64,000 nucleotides of DNA from NCBI RefSeq assembly GCF_036245865.1, contig NZ_BTTW01000001.1:1054001-1118000 (forward strand), in the 5' to 3' direction. The position numbers and the translations under genes were made by a program. Source of the DNA: Corallococcus caeni. GTDB lineage: Bacteria > Myxococcota > Myxococcia > Myxococcales > Myxococcaceae. Under the pieces are notes generated by a model that was given only the letters and a program-made list of their open reading frames with translations, did no database searches and was not told where the DNA came from. Shown here one piece after another: positions 53,772 through 62,461 of this stretch; position 1 is the first letter of the stretch; each line of letters opens with the position of its first letter.

Positions 53772-55337
53772 TCAGCGCAGCGGCAGGTCCAACCAGGACG
53801 GCCCGCCGAGCGACACCGTCGCGCCCGTGCTGTTCGCGTCCAGGTAGAGCGGGTCCTCCGTGTCGACGACGAGCGCCAGCCGGTGCAGCACGGGGACGTC
53901 GTACGCGGTGGCGGGGAACGCCAGGTCCAGGTCGAGCGGCACGCCCGGCGTCGCGCCCTTCCAGCTCAGGGGCACGTGGGTGATGAGGCCGCCGTAGTCC
54001 CCCAGGAGGTCATACAGATACGCGACGACCGTCCCCGAGGAGGTGGAGGGCGTGACGCGCAGGCGCAGGGCCACGGAGCCACGGATGGCGAGGCCGCTCA
54101 GGGTGGTGGACGACGTCCAGACACCCGCGTTGAGGCGGTTCACGCCCGGCAGCCAGACCACGGGCGGGATGCCGCTCAGCGCCTGGAGTCCGTTGGTCAG
54201 CAGCGCCACGCCCGCGTCGGCGGAGGTGTCGAAGCCGGACCAGACGACCCGCGAGCCGCCCGACGTAGGCGAGCCGCCCAGGGTGCCGGTGCCATCCAGC
54301 ACGCGGATGGCGCCCAGGCCGTAGCGCTGCGAGCTCCGGGAGACCTGGGCCCACGAAGCATAGCCCTCCACGTCACCGTCGTAGGTGCGCAGCACGACGG
54401 GCGCCTCGCGGGAGATGCCGGTGTCCACGCCCGCGACGTACTGGTCCATCCAGCGCGTCACGCTGGACCAGACGGGGTTGGGCAGGCCCACCAGGCCGGT
54501 GGCCTCCACGACGGCGTGGTCGCCCGGAGCGAGCTCCAGCCGCTTGGGCCCGGTGAGCTGGCCGTAGAACGACACCAACTGGTTGGGCGGGAAGAGGCTG
54601 TCACCGTAGGCGTTGGCCATCAGGATGGCGGGCTTGTTGACGTTGATCCGGTCGAGGTACGTCGCCGCCGAGCGCACGCGGCCCCAGGCCTTGATGGACT
54701 CAATGTCCTGGTTGGCGAAGTAGTTGTCGATGGTCGTGCTCAGCTCGGGGCTCGGACGGCCCAGCAGCGTCGCGGCCAGGTCCAGCAGCGCCACCGCCTG
54801 AGGACGCCGCGTCTCCCCGCCGAACAAAGACGCCACCAGGTCCGACCAGCCGGAGAGCGCCGCCACCGCCTTCACGCGAGGGTCGAACCCGGAGGCGATG
54901 AGCGAGATGCCCGCCCCATACGAGACCCCGGCGAGCCCGATGCGCGAGGGATTGGCGGTCGTGTTGGCGAGCATCCAATCAATGACGCGCGAGGTGTCCG
55001 CGATATCCGCGGGGCCCGCCGTGTCGATGCCACCGCCGGACGCCCAGAAGCCGCGCGGCGTATAGGAAAGCGCCACGTAGCCCTTCTGCGCCAGCGCGCT
55101 GGCCTGGGCCAGGTACTCCAGGTCGTTGAGCCCCCAGCTCGAGATGAAGACCACGGCCGGATGAGGGCCCGGCGTGGTGGGCGCGACGTAGTTGGCCTTC
55201 AGGACCGTGCCGTCGCTCGCGGGGATGTCCACGAACCGGAAGCCCGTCGTCGGCAGGGCCACGCTCGTGAGCGGCAGCAGCAGGAACAACAGGACCACGG
55301 GCAAACGCTTGCACCACGCAGGGGGCTTCAACGTCAT
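53772..55337 (-). CDS. Secreted CocE/S15-like alpha/beta hydrolase
   Basis: A 521-residue exported hydrolase. The start at 55337 has GAGGTG five bases upstream and gives a Sec signal of about 27 residues. The catalytic domain has GVSYG (Ser139), Asp246 (ANAYGDS) and His274 (PGDHA), the triad order of the X-Pro dipeptidyl-peptidase / CocE family. The C-terminal 200 residues are beta-rich, like the jelly-roll domain of that family. It would cleave peptides or esters outside the cytoplasm. The GNAT gene upstream ends 31 bases before it, so the two may be co-transcribed. Confidence 0.85.
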   Translation of the reverse strand: MTLKPPAWCKRLPVVLLFLLLPLTSVALPTTGFRFVDIPASDGTVLKANYVAPTTPGPHPAVVFISSWGLNDLEYLAQASALAQKGYVALSYTPRGFWASGGGIDTAGPADIADTSRVIDWMLANTTANPSRIGLAGVSYGAGISLIASGFDPRVKAVAALSGWSDLVASLFGGETRRPQAVALLDLAATLLGRPSPELSTTIDNYFANQDIESIKAWGRVRSAATYLDRINVNKPAILMANAYGDSLFPPNQLVSFYGQLTGPKRLELAPGDHAVVEATGLVGLPNPVWSSVTRWMDQYVAGVDTGISREAPVVLRTYDGDVEGYASWAQVSRSSQRYGLGAIRVLDGTGTLGGSPTSGGSRVVWSGFDTSADAGVALLTNGLQALSGIPPVVWLPGVNRLNAGVWTSSTTLSGLAIRGSVALRLRVTPSTSSGTVVAYLYDLLGDYGGLITHVPLSWKGATPGVPLDLDLAFPATAYDVPVLHRLALVVDTEDPLYLDANSTGATVSLGGPSWLDLPLR

Positions 55338-55368
55338 GGAGACACCTCGGGGGCTGATGTTTGTTGTT

Positions 55369-55998
55369 TCAGAGCAGCTGCTGTCCCAGCACGTCGAAGG
55401 CCTCGGCGGGGGTCGCGGCGGCACGGCTTGTCGGGTACTCGTCAGCGAGCAGCGTCCAGACCATCATGTCCCGGAGCACGCCGTCGGGTGCGACGAGCCG
55501 CTGCCGCAACGTGCCTTCGTGGACGAAACCCAACCTCCGGGCGACCGCCGCGCTGGGCACGTTGCGGGGGTCGCAGTGGATCTCCACCCGGCGCACGCCC
55601 TCCAACTCGAAGGCGACGCGGGTGAGGGCTCCGGCGACTTCCGTCGCGAGCCCCCCGCCCGTGTGGCCAGCCGAAATCCAGTAGCCGATCTCCAGCGCGC
55701 CCTCCCCCACCCGGGGATGCAGTCCGGTGCCTCCGAGGACCTCGGAGCCGTCGCGATTGAACACGCCGTAGGCGAAGTCCTGTCCCAGGTCGAACAGCCC
55801 GCGCATCCGGCGCAGTTGCCCCGCCTGCTGCGCCACGGTCATGGGATAGCGCTTCGCCCACTCCATCCAGGGACGCAGGTGCTCCAGATTGGCTTCGATG
55901 GTGCGGAGTGCCAGCGGAGCGTCGGTCGGCGACCAGCAGCGGAGCACGGTGTGCTCGGTCTGGACTGTGTATGCGGGACGAAACGCGGTTGGAGTCAT
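55369..55998 (-). CDS. RimJ/RimL-type GNAT acetyltransferase
   Basis: A 209-residue acetyltransferase of the RimJ/RimL/YdaF group: TVLRCWSPTDA at the start, EIGYWISAGHTGGGLATE as the acetyl-CoA binding region and SAAVARRLGF near the end. The start at 55998 is fixed by GGAGG four bases upstream. These enzymes acetylate protein N-termini or small molecules; the target here is unknown. Confidence 0.9.
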   Translation of the reverse strand: MTPTAFRPAYTVQTEHTVLRCWSPTDAPLALRTIEANLEHLRPWMEWAKRYPMTVAQQAGQLRRMRGLFDLGQDFAYGVFNRDGSEVLGGTGLHPRVGEGALEIGYWISAGHTGGGLATEVAGALTRVAFELEGVRRVEIHCDPRNVPSAAVARRLGFVHEGTLRQRLVAPDGVLRDMMVWTLLADEYPTSRAAATPAEAFDVLGQQLL

Positions 55999-56163
55999 GA
56001 CTCCTCCATGAATGGCCAACCGCCTGAACGTAGTCGATCCCCGGCCTTCATCTCTCCGCGCATTGGCTGACAGCCACCCGGGGCCCGGGGGCCAGATGCC
56101 CGCCGGGAGGCGCATTGACAGCTTCCCGCATCCCGGACGCTCCCGCCCTGGAGGGATGCTTTC

Positions 56164-58629
56164 ATGCTGTCACCGCGACGCTGTCCGCCGTGCCTCGCTG
56201 TCCTGCTGGCGCTGTGTCTGGGAGGGTGGCCACGCGCCGAGGCCCAGCCTCTGGCGCCCCTCGCCCTGCCCGCGGGCTTCTCCTCCGAGCCGGTGGTCGC
56301 GGGCCTGCAGTACCCGACGACGTTCGCGAGCCTCCCCGATGGACGCCTCCTCATCGCGGAGAAGGCAGGCGTGGTCCGGCTCTTCAAGGACGGCGTCCTC
56401 CAGCCCGTGCCCTTCCTCGACATCCAGGGGCGGGTGAACTCGCACCATGACCGCGGGCTGCTGGGGCTGGCGGTGGATCCGGCCTTCGCCACCAACGGCT
56501 ACATCTACCTGCTCTACACGTACGACGCCGCCGACACGGATGACGCCGGCCCCAAGACGTCGCGGCTGGCGCGCTACAGCGCCGTGGGGGACATGGCCTC
56601 GCCCGCCAGCGAGTTCGTGCTGCTCGGCACCGCCGTGGCCAACTCCTGCAATGACCTGCCCGCGGGAGCGGACTGCATTCCCTCCGACAGCGCCTCGCAC
56701 TCCGTGGGCAGCCTCCGCTTCGCGCCGGACGGCACCCTCTTCGTGACGTCAGGCGATGGGGCCAGCTTCGACGCGGTCGATGACGACGCGCTGCGGGCGC
56801 AGAGCCTGGACTCCCTCGCGGGCAAGGTGCTGCGCGTCACCCGCACCGGCCAGGGCGTGGCCTCGAACCCGTTCTGGAACGGAGACGCAGGCGCCAACCG
56901 CTCCAAGGTGTGGGCGCTGGGGCTGCGCAATCCCTATCGCTTCAGCCTGCGCCCGGGCACCTCCACGCCCTACCTGGGCGACGTCGGCTGGGGCACCTAC
57001 GAGGAGATCAACGTCGCGCTGCCGGGGTCGAACCTGGGCTGGCCCTGCTACGAGGGCCCCTTCCGCCAGCACGGCTACGAACCCAAGCCCGTCTGTCAGG
57101 CCCTCTACGCCCGGGGGCCCGGCGCGGTGAGGGCTCCGATCTATTATTGGGACCACGGCGTCGGCCAGACGGCCACGGGCGGCGCCTTCTACACGGGCAC
57201 CGCGTACCCGGAGACGTGGCAGGGCGCCTACTTCTTCGGCGACTACACCCAGCAGTGGATCCGCTCCCTGCGGGTGGATGCGAATGATCAGCTCGTGCCC
57301 GACAGCGTGACGCAGTTCGCGACCGGGGTGGGTGGGCTGGTGGAGCTCGGCATCGGGCCGGACTCCAACCTCTTCTTCGTGGACATCCTCGCGGGGGAGC
57401 TGCGCCGCATCCGCTACACGGCGGGCAACACGCCGCCCACGGCGGTGGCCTCGGCGACGCCGGGCCGGGGTGAGCCTCCCCTGCTCGTGCGCTTCTCCAG
57501 CGCGGGCTCCAGCGACCCGGACGGGGACGCGCTCCAGTACAGCTGGGACTTTGGAGATGGCTCCCCCGTGTCCACGCTGCCCGCCCCGGAGCACACGTAT
57601 GCCGTGACCGGCTTCTACGTGGCCCGGCTGACCGTCAGCGACGGGCGCGGCGGCAGCCACTCCGCCGCGGTGAGCGTCACCGTGGGCAACGCGCTCCCGG
57701 TCGTGACCATCGACTCGCCCGCGCCGACGTACCGCTTCAAGGTCGGCGACGTGGTGACCTACTCGGGCTCCGCGGTGGACCCCACCGAGGGCCCCATCCC
57801 CGGCGACCGGCTGAGGTGGACCATCACCCTGCGCCACTGCACGTCGGGCACCTGCCACACCCATCCGTACTCCACGAGCACGGGGGCGACCGGCTCCTTC
57901 ACCGTCCCGGACCACGGTGACGAGGTGCACTTCGACATCAAGCTGACCGCGATGAACTCGACGGGGCTGACGAGCAGCCGGCTCATCACCGTGGATCCGC
58001 AGCTGGTGCAGGTGACGCTCCAGACGTCCCCGCCGGGGCTGGAGCTGGTGTTCGACGGCACGAGCGGTCCGGCGCCCCGCGTCCGTCCGGTCATCGTCGG
58101 CTCCACGCACACCCTGGGCGCTCTGTCGCCGCAAGGCACCTTCGAGTTCCGCGAGTGGTCCGACGGCGGGGCCGCGGAGCACGTCATCCAGGCCGGTCCG
58201 AGCGACGCCAGCTACACGGCCGTCTTCGAGTCCGTCGCGCCCATGGAGTGCCCGCAGGGACAGTACCGGGCGGAGTACTTCGGCAACCGGGACCTGGAGG
58301 GCGCCCCGGCGCGGGTGCGCTGCGAGGGAGCGCCGCTCTCGAAGTCCTGGGGCACGGGCCGCCCCGTGCCGGAGGTGGGAGTCGACGACTTCTCCGTGCG
58401 CTGGACGGGGCGGTTCTACTTCGTGTCCGGCCTGTTCTACTTCTTCGCCCAGGCGGATGACGGCATCCGCGTGTACGTGGACGGCTCGCGCATCATCAAC
58501 GCGTGGAAGGACCAGTCGACCACGAGCTTCGTCGTGGGCCGCTGGATGAGCGCCGGCGAGCACACGGTGGTCATGGAGTACTACGAACACGATGCCGATG
58601 CCGTGGCGGCGCTCCGCTGGAGCCGCTGA
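56164..58629 (+). CDS. PQQ-type sugar dehydrogenase with PKD and PA14 domains
   Basis: An 821-residue secreted protein. After a signal of about 27 residues comes a soluble glucose/sorbosone dehydrogenase-type six-bladed propeller (about 30-415) with HHDRGLLGLAVDP, NPYRFSL and GWPCYEG, the usual landmarks of the family. A PKD domain follows (about 421-505, with YSWDFGDGS), then an Ig-like region (about 515-690) and a PA14 domain (about 697-821, YRAEYFGN). The propeller may oxidise aldose sugars with PQQ or only bind sugars; PKD and PA14 suggest attachment to polysaccharide. Divergent from the GNAT gene with a 165-base gap. Confidence 0.88.
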   Translation: MLSPRRCPPCLAVLLALCLGGWPRAEAQPLAPLALPAGFSSEPVVAGLQYPTTFASLPDGRLLIAEKAGVVRLFKDGVLQPVPFLDIQGRVNSHHDRGLLGLAVDPAFATNGYIYLLYTYDAADTDDAGPKTSRLARYSAVGDMASPASEFVLLGTAVANSCNDLPAGADCIPSDSASHSVGSLRFAPDGTLFVTSGDGASFDAVDDDALRAQSLDSLAGKVLRVTRTGQGVASNPFWNGDAGANRSKVWALGLRNPYRFSLRPGTSTPYLGDVGWGTYEEINVALPGSNLGWPCYEGPFRQHGYEPKPVCQALYARGPGAVRAPIYYWDHGVGQTATGGAFYTGTAYPETWQGAYFFGDYTQQWIRSLRVDANDQLVPDSVTQFATGVGGLVELGIGPDSNLFFVDILAGELRRIRYTAGNTPPTAVASATPGRGEPPLLVRFSSAGSSDPDGDALQYSWDFGDGSPVSTLPAPEHTYAVTGFYVARLTVSDGRGGSHSAAVSVTVGNALPVVTIDSPAPTYRFKVGDVVTYSGSAVDPTEGPIPGDRLRWTITLRHCTSGTCHTHPYSTSTGATGSFTVPDHGDEVHFDIKLTAMNSTGLTSSRLITVDPQLVQVTLQTSPPGLELVFDGTSGPAPRVRPVIVGSTHTLGALSPQGTFEFREWSDGGAAEHVIQAGPSDASYTAVFESVAPMECPQGQYRAEYFGNRDLEGAPARVRCEGAPLSKSWGTGRPVPEVGVDDFSVRWTGRFYFVSGLFYFFAQADDGIRVYVDGSRIINAWKDQSTTSFVVGRWMSAGEHTVVMEYYEHDADAVAALRWSR

Positions 58630-58796
58630 GCCGGGGGCACCGCACCGCGCCATCGTCCCGGGGTTCAACCCCGGCCCGCGAGCGAGATGGACGCCTGGAA
58701 CGCAATGGCTGGGATGAAACCGCCGTTTGCGCTGTTGGGGACGCGCCCGCGTGCGCCAGAGTGCGCCACCCCGTTCGGGCACATCCAGGAGCCTCC

Positions 58797-60953
58797 ATGT
58801 CGTTCCGTTCCAGACCGCCGTTTGGCGCCGCGCGCATGACGCTCGGCGTCTGCGCGTCCGCGCTCATCACCGCGTGCGCCTCCACCGCTCCCGCGGAGAA
58901 GTCCCCGCCGCAGGCCCAGGCCGCCACCACCCCGGCCCCCGCTCCGGCGGCCCCCGCCGCTCCCAAGCCGCACTTCGGGAGCTTCGGCGTCGACACGCCG
59001 GGCATGGACACGTCCGTCGCCCCCGGCGACGACTTCTACCGCTACGTCAACGGCAAGTGGGTGGACACCACGGAGATCCCTCCGGACCGCTCCGCCTACG
59101 GCATGTTCACGCGGCTGGCCGAGGACGCCTCGCAGCAGACGCGAGCGCTGCTGGAGGCCGCCGCGAAGTCGGACGCCGCGGCCGGCAGCGAGGAGCGCAA
59201 GCTGGGTGACTTCTACGCCAGCTTCATGGACGAAGCCGCCATCGAGGCCCGCGGCGCCACGCCGCTCAAGCCGGAGCTGGACCGCATCGCGGCCGTCGCC
59301 AACCGCAAGGACCTGGCCACGCTGCTGGGCACCACCCTGCGCAGCGACGTGGACCCCCTCAACACCGGGCAGTCCACCACGGAGCGCCTGCTGGGCCTCT
59401 GGGTGGCGGAGGACCTGAACGACCCCAGCCGCTACGCGGCCTATGTCCTCCAGGGCGGCCTGGGCCTGCCGGACCGCGACTTCTACCTGAAGGACACCCC
59501 GCGCTTCAAAGAGGTGCGGGAGAAGTACCAGCAGCACATCGCCGTCCAGCTGAAGAACGCCGGCATCGCCGACGCGGAAGCCAAGGCGCGCGCCATCTTC
59601 GCCCTGGAGAAGAAGATCGCCCAGGTGCACTGGGCGGCGCAGGACACGCAGGACGTGGCCAAGGTGAACAACCCCTGGAAGCAGACGGACTTCGCGAAGA
59701 AGGCGCCCGGCCTGGACTGGGCCGCGTACTTCGCCGGCGCCGGCCTCACGCCCCAGAAGGACTTCATCGTCTGGCAGCCGTCCGCCATCACCGGCATCGC
59801 GAAGCTCGTGGGCAGCGAGCCCATCCAGACGTGGAAGGACTACCTGGCCTTCCACGCCATCATGCGCGGCACGCAGTTCCTGTCGAAGCCCTTCGTGGAC
59901 GCGGGCTTCGACTTCTCCGGCCGCACCATGTCCGGCGCGCAGCAGCTGCGCGAGCGCTGGAAGCGCGGCGTGGACTTCACCAACGGCGCCATGGGCGAGG
60001 CCGTGGGCAAGCGCTACGTGGAGAAGCACTTCCCCCCGGCCGCCAAGGCCGAGGCGGACGTGATGGTGCGCAACATCCTGGCCGCGCTGGGCCGCCACAT
60101 CGACGCGCTCGCGTGGATGTCCCCGGAGACCAAGGCCCGCGCCAAGGAGAAGCTGGGCACGGTGCAGGTGGGCATTGGCCACCCGGACACCTGGCGGGAC
60201 TACTCCGGGCTGGAGATCGTCAAGGGAGACGCCTTCGGCAACGCGGAGCGCGCGGAGCTCTTCGAGCACAAGCGCAACCTGGCCAAGCTGGGCAAGCCCG
60301 TGGACCGCAAGGAGTGGTTCATGACGCCCCAGGAGGTCAACGCGCTCAACTCGCCGCAGCAGAACTCCATCATCTTCCCGGCCGCCATCCTCCAGCCGCC
60401 CTTCTTCGACCCGAACGCCGACCCGGCCGTGAACTACGGCGGCATCGGCTCCGTCATCGGGCATGAGATCATCCACAGCTTCGACGACGTGGGCGCGCAG
60501 TTCGACGCGCAGGGCAAGCTGGCCAACTGGTGGACGCCCAAGGACCTGGAGCAGTTCAAGGCCGCGGGCCAGGCGCTGGCCGCGCAGTTCAGCGCGTACA
60601 AGCCCCTGCCGGACATGAACGTGAACGGCGAGCTGACGCTGGGAGAGAACATCGCCGACGTGGCGGGCATCTCCATCGCGCATGACGCCTACGTGATGTC
60701 CCTGGGCGGAAAGCCGGCGCCCACGCTGGACGGCTTCACGGGCGAGCAGCGCTTCTTCATGGGCTTCGCCCAGGTGTGGCGCAACAAGTTCCGCGAGCCG
60801 CTGCTGCGCCGGCTGCTCGTGACGGATGGGCACTCGCCGGGCATGTTCCGCGCGGCCACGGTGCGCAACCTGGATGCGTGGTACCCGGCGTTCGACGTGA
60901 AGCCCGGCCAGGGCCTCTACCTCACGCCGGAGCAGCGCGTGAAGGTCTGGTAG
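58797..60953 (+). CDS. M13 family metallopeptidase lipoprotein
   Basis: A 718-residue zinc peptidase of the neprilysin/PepO family. The start has CAGGAG upstream. A lipobox LITAC lies at the end of the signal, followed by an Ala/Pro linker to residue 58. The catalytic HEIIH is at 556-560 (His556, Glu557, His560) and the third zinc ligand Glu617 is in GENIADVAG. The N-terminal domain has DDFYRYVNGKW, typical of M13. It would degrade small peptides at the cell surface. Followed by a strong hairpin. Confidence 0.94.
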   Translation: MSFRSRPPFGAARMTLGVCASALITACASTAPAEKSPPQAQAATTPAPAPAAPAAPKPHFGSFGVDTPGMDTSVAPGDDFYRYVNGKWVDTTEIPPDRSAYGMFTRLAEDASQQTRALLEAAAKSDAAAGSEERKLGDFYASFMDEAAIEARGATPLKPELDRIAAVANRKDLATLLGTTLRSDVDPLNTGQSTTERLLGLWVAEDLNDPSRYAAYVLQGGLGLPDRDFYLKDTPRFKEVREKYQQHIAVQLKNAGIADAEAKARAIFALEKKIAQVHWAAQDTQDVAKVNNPWKQTDFAKKAPGLDWAAYFAGAGLTPQKDFIVWQPSAITGIAKLVGSEPIQTWKDYLAFHAIMRGTQFLSKPFVDAGFDFSGRTMSGAQQLRERWKRGVDFTNGAMGEAVGKRYVEKHFPPAAKAEADVMVRNILAALGRHIDALAWMSPETKARAKEKLGTVQVGIGHPDTWRDYSGLEIVKGDAFGNAERAELFEHKRNLAKLGKPVDRKEWFMTPQEVNALNSPQQNSIIFPAAILQPPFFDPNADPAVNYGGIGSVIGHEIIHSFDDVGAQFDAQGKLANWWTPKDLEQFKAAGQALAAQFSAYKPLPDMNVNGELTLGENIADVAGISIAHDAYVMSLGGKPAPTLDGFTGEQRFFMGFAQVWRNKFREPLLRRLLVTDGHSPGMFRAATVRNLDAWYPAFDVKPGQGLYLTPEQRVKVW

Positions 60954-60967
60954 TCGCAGTCCCACCC

Positions 60968-61000
60968 GCACCGGGCGCACGAAGGCCGTGCGTCCGGTGC
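60968..61000 (+). terminator. Hairpin after the M13 peptidase gene
   Basis: A 13-bp stem with one G-U pair: GCACCGGGCGCAC (60968-60980) with GTGCGTCCGGTGC (60988-61000), 7-base loop, 14 bases past the stop codon. No T-tract. Confidence 0.55.
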
Positions 61001-61107
61001 ACGGGGACCGCGCGTCCTCCCGAAAAACCATCGAGGCGAAACTTAAAAGAGCGTGATGCGACAATGTGGGAGTCAGTAGGCAGCTCCGCCCCCCACGGAG
61101 GAACATC

Positions 61108-62337
61108 ATGGAAATCAACCGCAAGTCGCCCGCCTCCATCGCCCCCACCGCCCGCACGGACACCTCCCGCGTCCAGGGGCCCAAGGCGAAGCCCCTGACG
61201 GTGCGTGACGGCTTCGAGCCCCAGGGTGCGCGGCCGTCCAACTTCGTGGACCGCCCGACGGGCCGCCCCACGCCCCCGGGCGCCAGCGTTCCGGCTTCGG
61301 CCTTCACGTTCGGGTCCTCCAACGTCGCGGTGAAGCCGGGCGCGAACAAGGTCGTCGACGCGAAGCAGGTGGACCCGTCGCAGCCGAAGCCCAAGCTCAC
61401 GGGCGAGCCTGTCATCGCGGTCATCGACGGGGGCGTGGACTACAAGCACACCGACCTGGACGACGCGATGTGGACGAACCCTGGTGAGGTGGACGGGGAC
61501 GGCATCGACAACGACAACAACGGCATCGCGGACGACATCCACGGCTTCAACGTGGGCACCGGCAAGGGCGACGTGTTCAAGGGCGAGGGCACGGACCACG
61601 GCACGCACGTGGCGGGCATCATCGCCGCCGAGGACAACGGCGAGGGCAACACCGGCATCGCCGCGGGCAAGGCCAAGGTGCTGAGCGTGGGCGGCCTGTA
61701 CGACGGCGCGGACCTGCTCACCAACTTCGAGCGCTCCGTGGACTACCTGGTGAAGATGAAGACCGAGCACGGCGTGAACATCCGCGCCGCGAACGCGAGC
61801 TTCGGCGACTCCTACCGCGACGCCGCGTCCCAGAAGCGCTGGCAGGCCGCCATCCAGAAGCTGGCGGACGCGGACATCCTGCTCGTCGCGGCCACGGCCA
61901 ACGGCAACGGCAGCAACATGAACAACGTGCCGGACATGCCCGCCAACGTGGACCTGCCCAACGTCCTCACCGTGGCGTCCATGGACCGCAACAACGACAA
62001 GCTGGCCCGCTTCTCGTCGCACGGCGACAAGGTGGTGGACCTGGCCGCCGTGGGTGAAGACGTCCTCAGCACCGTGCCCGGCAACGACTGGGAGGAGATG
62101 AGCGGTACCTCCATGGCCACCCCCACCGTGGCCGCCACCGCCGCACGCATGTTCGCGGAGAACCCGGACCTGACGGCCGTGCAGGTGCGCGACCTCATCC
62201 TCAAGACGGTGGAGCAGGACCCGGACCTCAAGGGCAAGGTCATCACCGGCGGCAAGCTGGACATCCAGGCCGCCATCGCCGCCGCCAGGGCCACCGTGGA
62301 GCCCAGGCCGGAGACGCAGCCCGTCGCCGCGCGCTGA
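61108..62337 (+). CDS. Subtilisin-like protease without a signal peptide
   Basis: A 409-residue S8 protease. The start has GGAGG upstream. The catalytic triad is Asp107 (VIDGGVD), His164 (DHGTHVAG) and Ser335 (SGTSMATP). An Asp-rich calcium loop (DGDGIDNDNNG) follows the Asp motif. The N-terminal 100 residues are Pro/Ala/Arg-rich and include RDGFE (33-37), but there is no Sec or Tat signal and no standard propeptide. The leaderless form recalls PopC of Myxococcus xanthus, a subtilisin exported without a signal peptide; the parallel is inference. The gap before it has an AT-rich stretch (61038-61065) that may be the promoter. Confidence 0.9.
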   Translation: MEINRKSPASIAPTARTDTSRVQGPKAKPLTVRDGFEPQGARPSNFVDRPTGRPTPPGASVPASAFTFGSSNVAVKPGANKVVDAKQVDPSQPKPKLTGEPVIAVIDGGVDYKHTDLDDAMWTNPGEVDGDGIDNDNNGIADDIHGFNVGTGKGDVFKGEGTDHGTHVAGIIAAEDNGEGNTGIAAGKAKVLSVGGLYDGADLLTNFERSVDYLVKMKTEHGVNIRAANASFGDSYRDAASQKRWQAAIQKLADADILLVAATANGNGSNMNNVPDMPANVDLPNVLTVASMDRNNDKLARFSSHGDKVVDLAAVGEDVLSTVPGNDWEEMSGTSMATPTVAATAARMFAENPDLTAVQVRDLILKTVEQDPDLKGKVITGGKLDIQAAIAAARATVEPRPETQPVAAR

Positions 62338-62355
62338 GCCCCCACGCCGGGTAGG

Positions 62356-62386
62356 TCCCCAGCCCACACAGGCAGGGAGGTTTTTT
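62356..62386 (+). terminator. Intrinsic terminator after the subtilisin gene
   Basis: TCCC-CA-GCC pairs with GGC-A-GGGA around a CACACA loop (62356-62378), followed by GG and a run of six T (62381-62386). It is the only hairpin I found in the window that is followed by a clear T-tract. Confidence 0.6.
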
Positions 62387-62461
62387 CCGACGCGGACGCA
62401 ACATCCCCCACCCCCCGTGAGACAATCCGGGGGTTCCAGTTTTGTGCAGAGGGGGAAGTCC

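Noticed and set aside
61066..61107. Earlier ATG for the subtilisin at 61066
   Set aside because: It lacks a ribosome-binding site, whereas GGAGG lies just before the ATG at 61108.
58665..61424. 919-codon minus-strand frame opposite the M13 peptidase and subtilisin
   Set aside because: It runs through two well-supported genes on the other strand and has the composition of a shadow frame.
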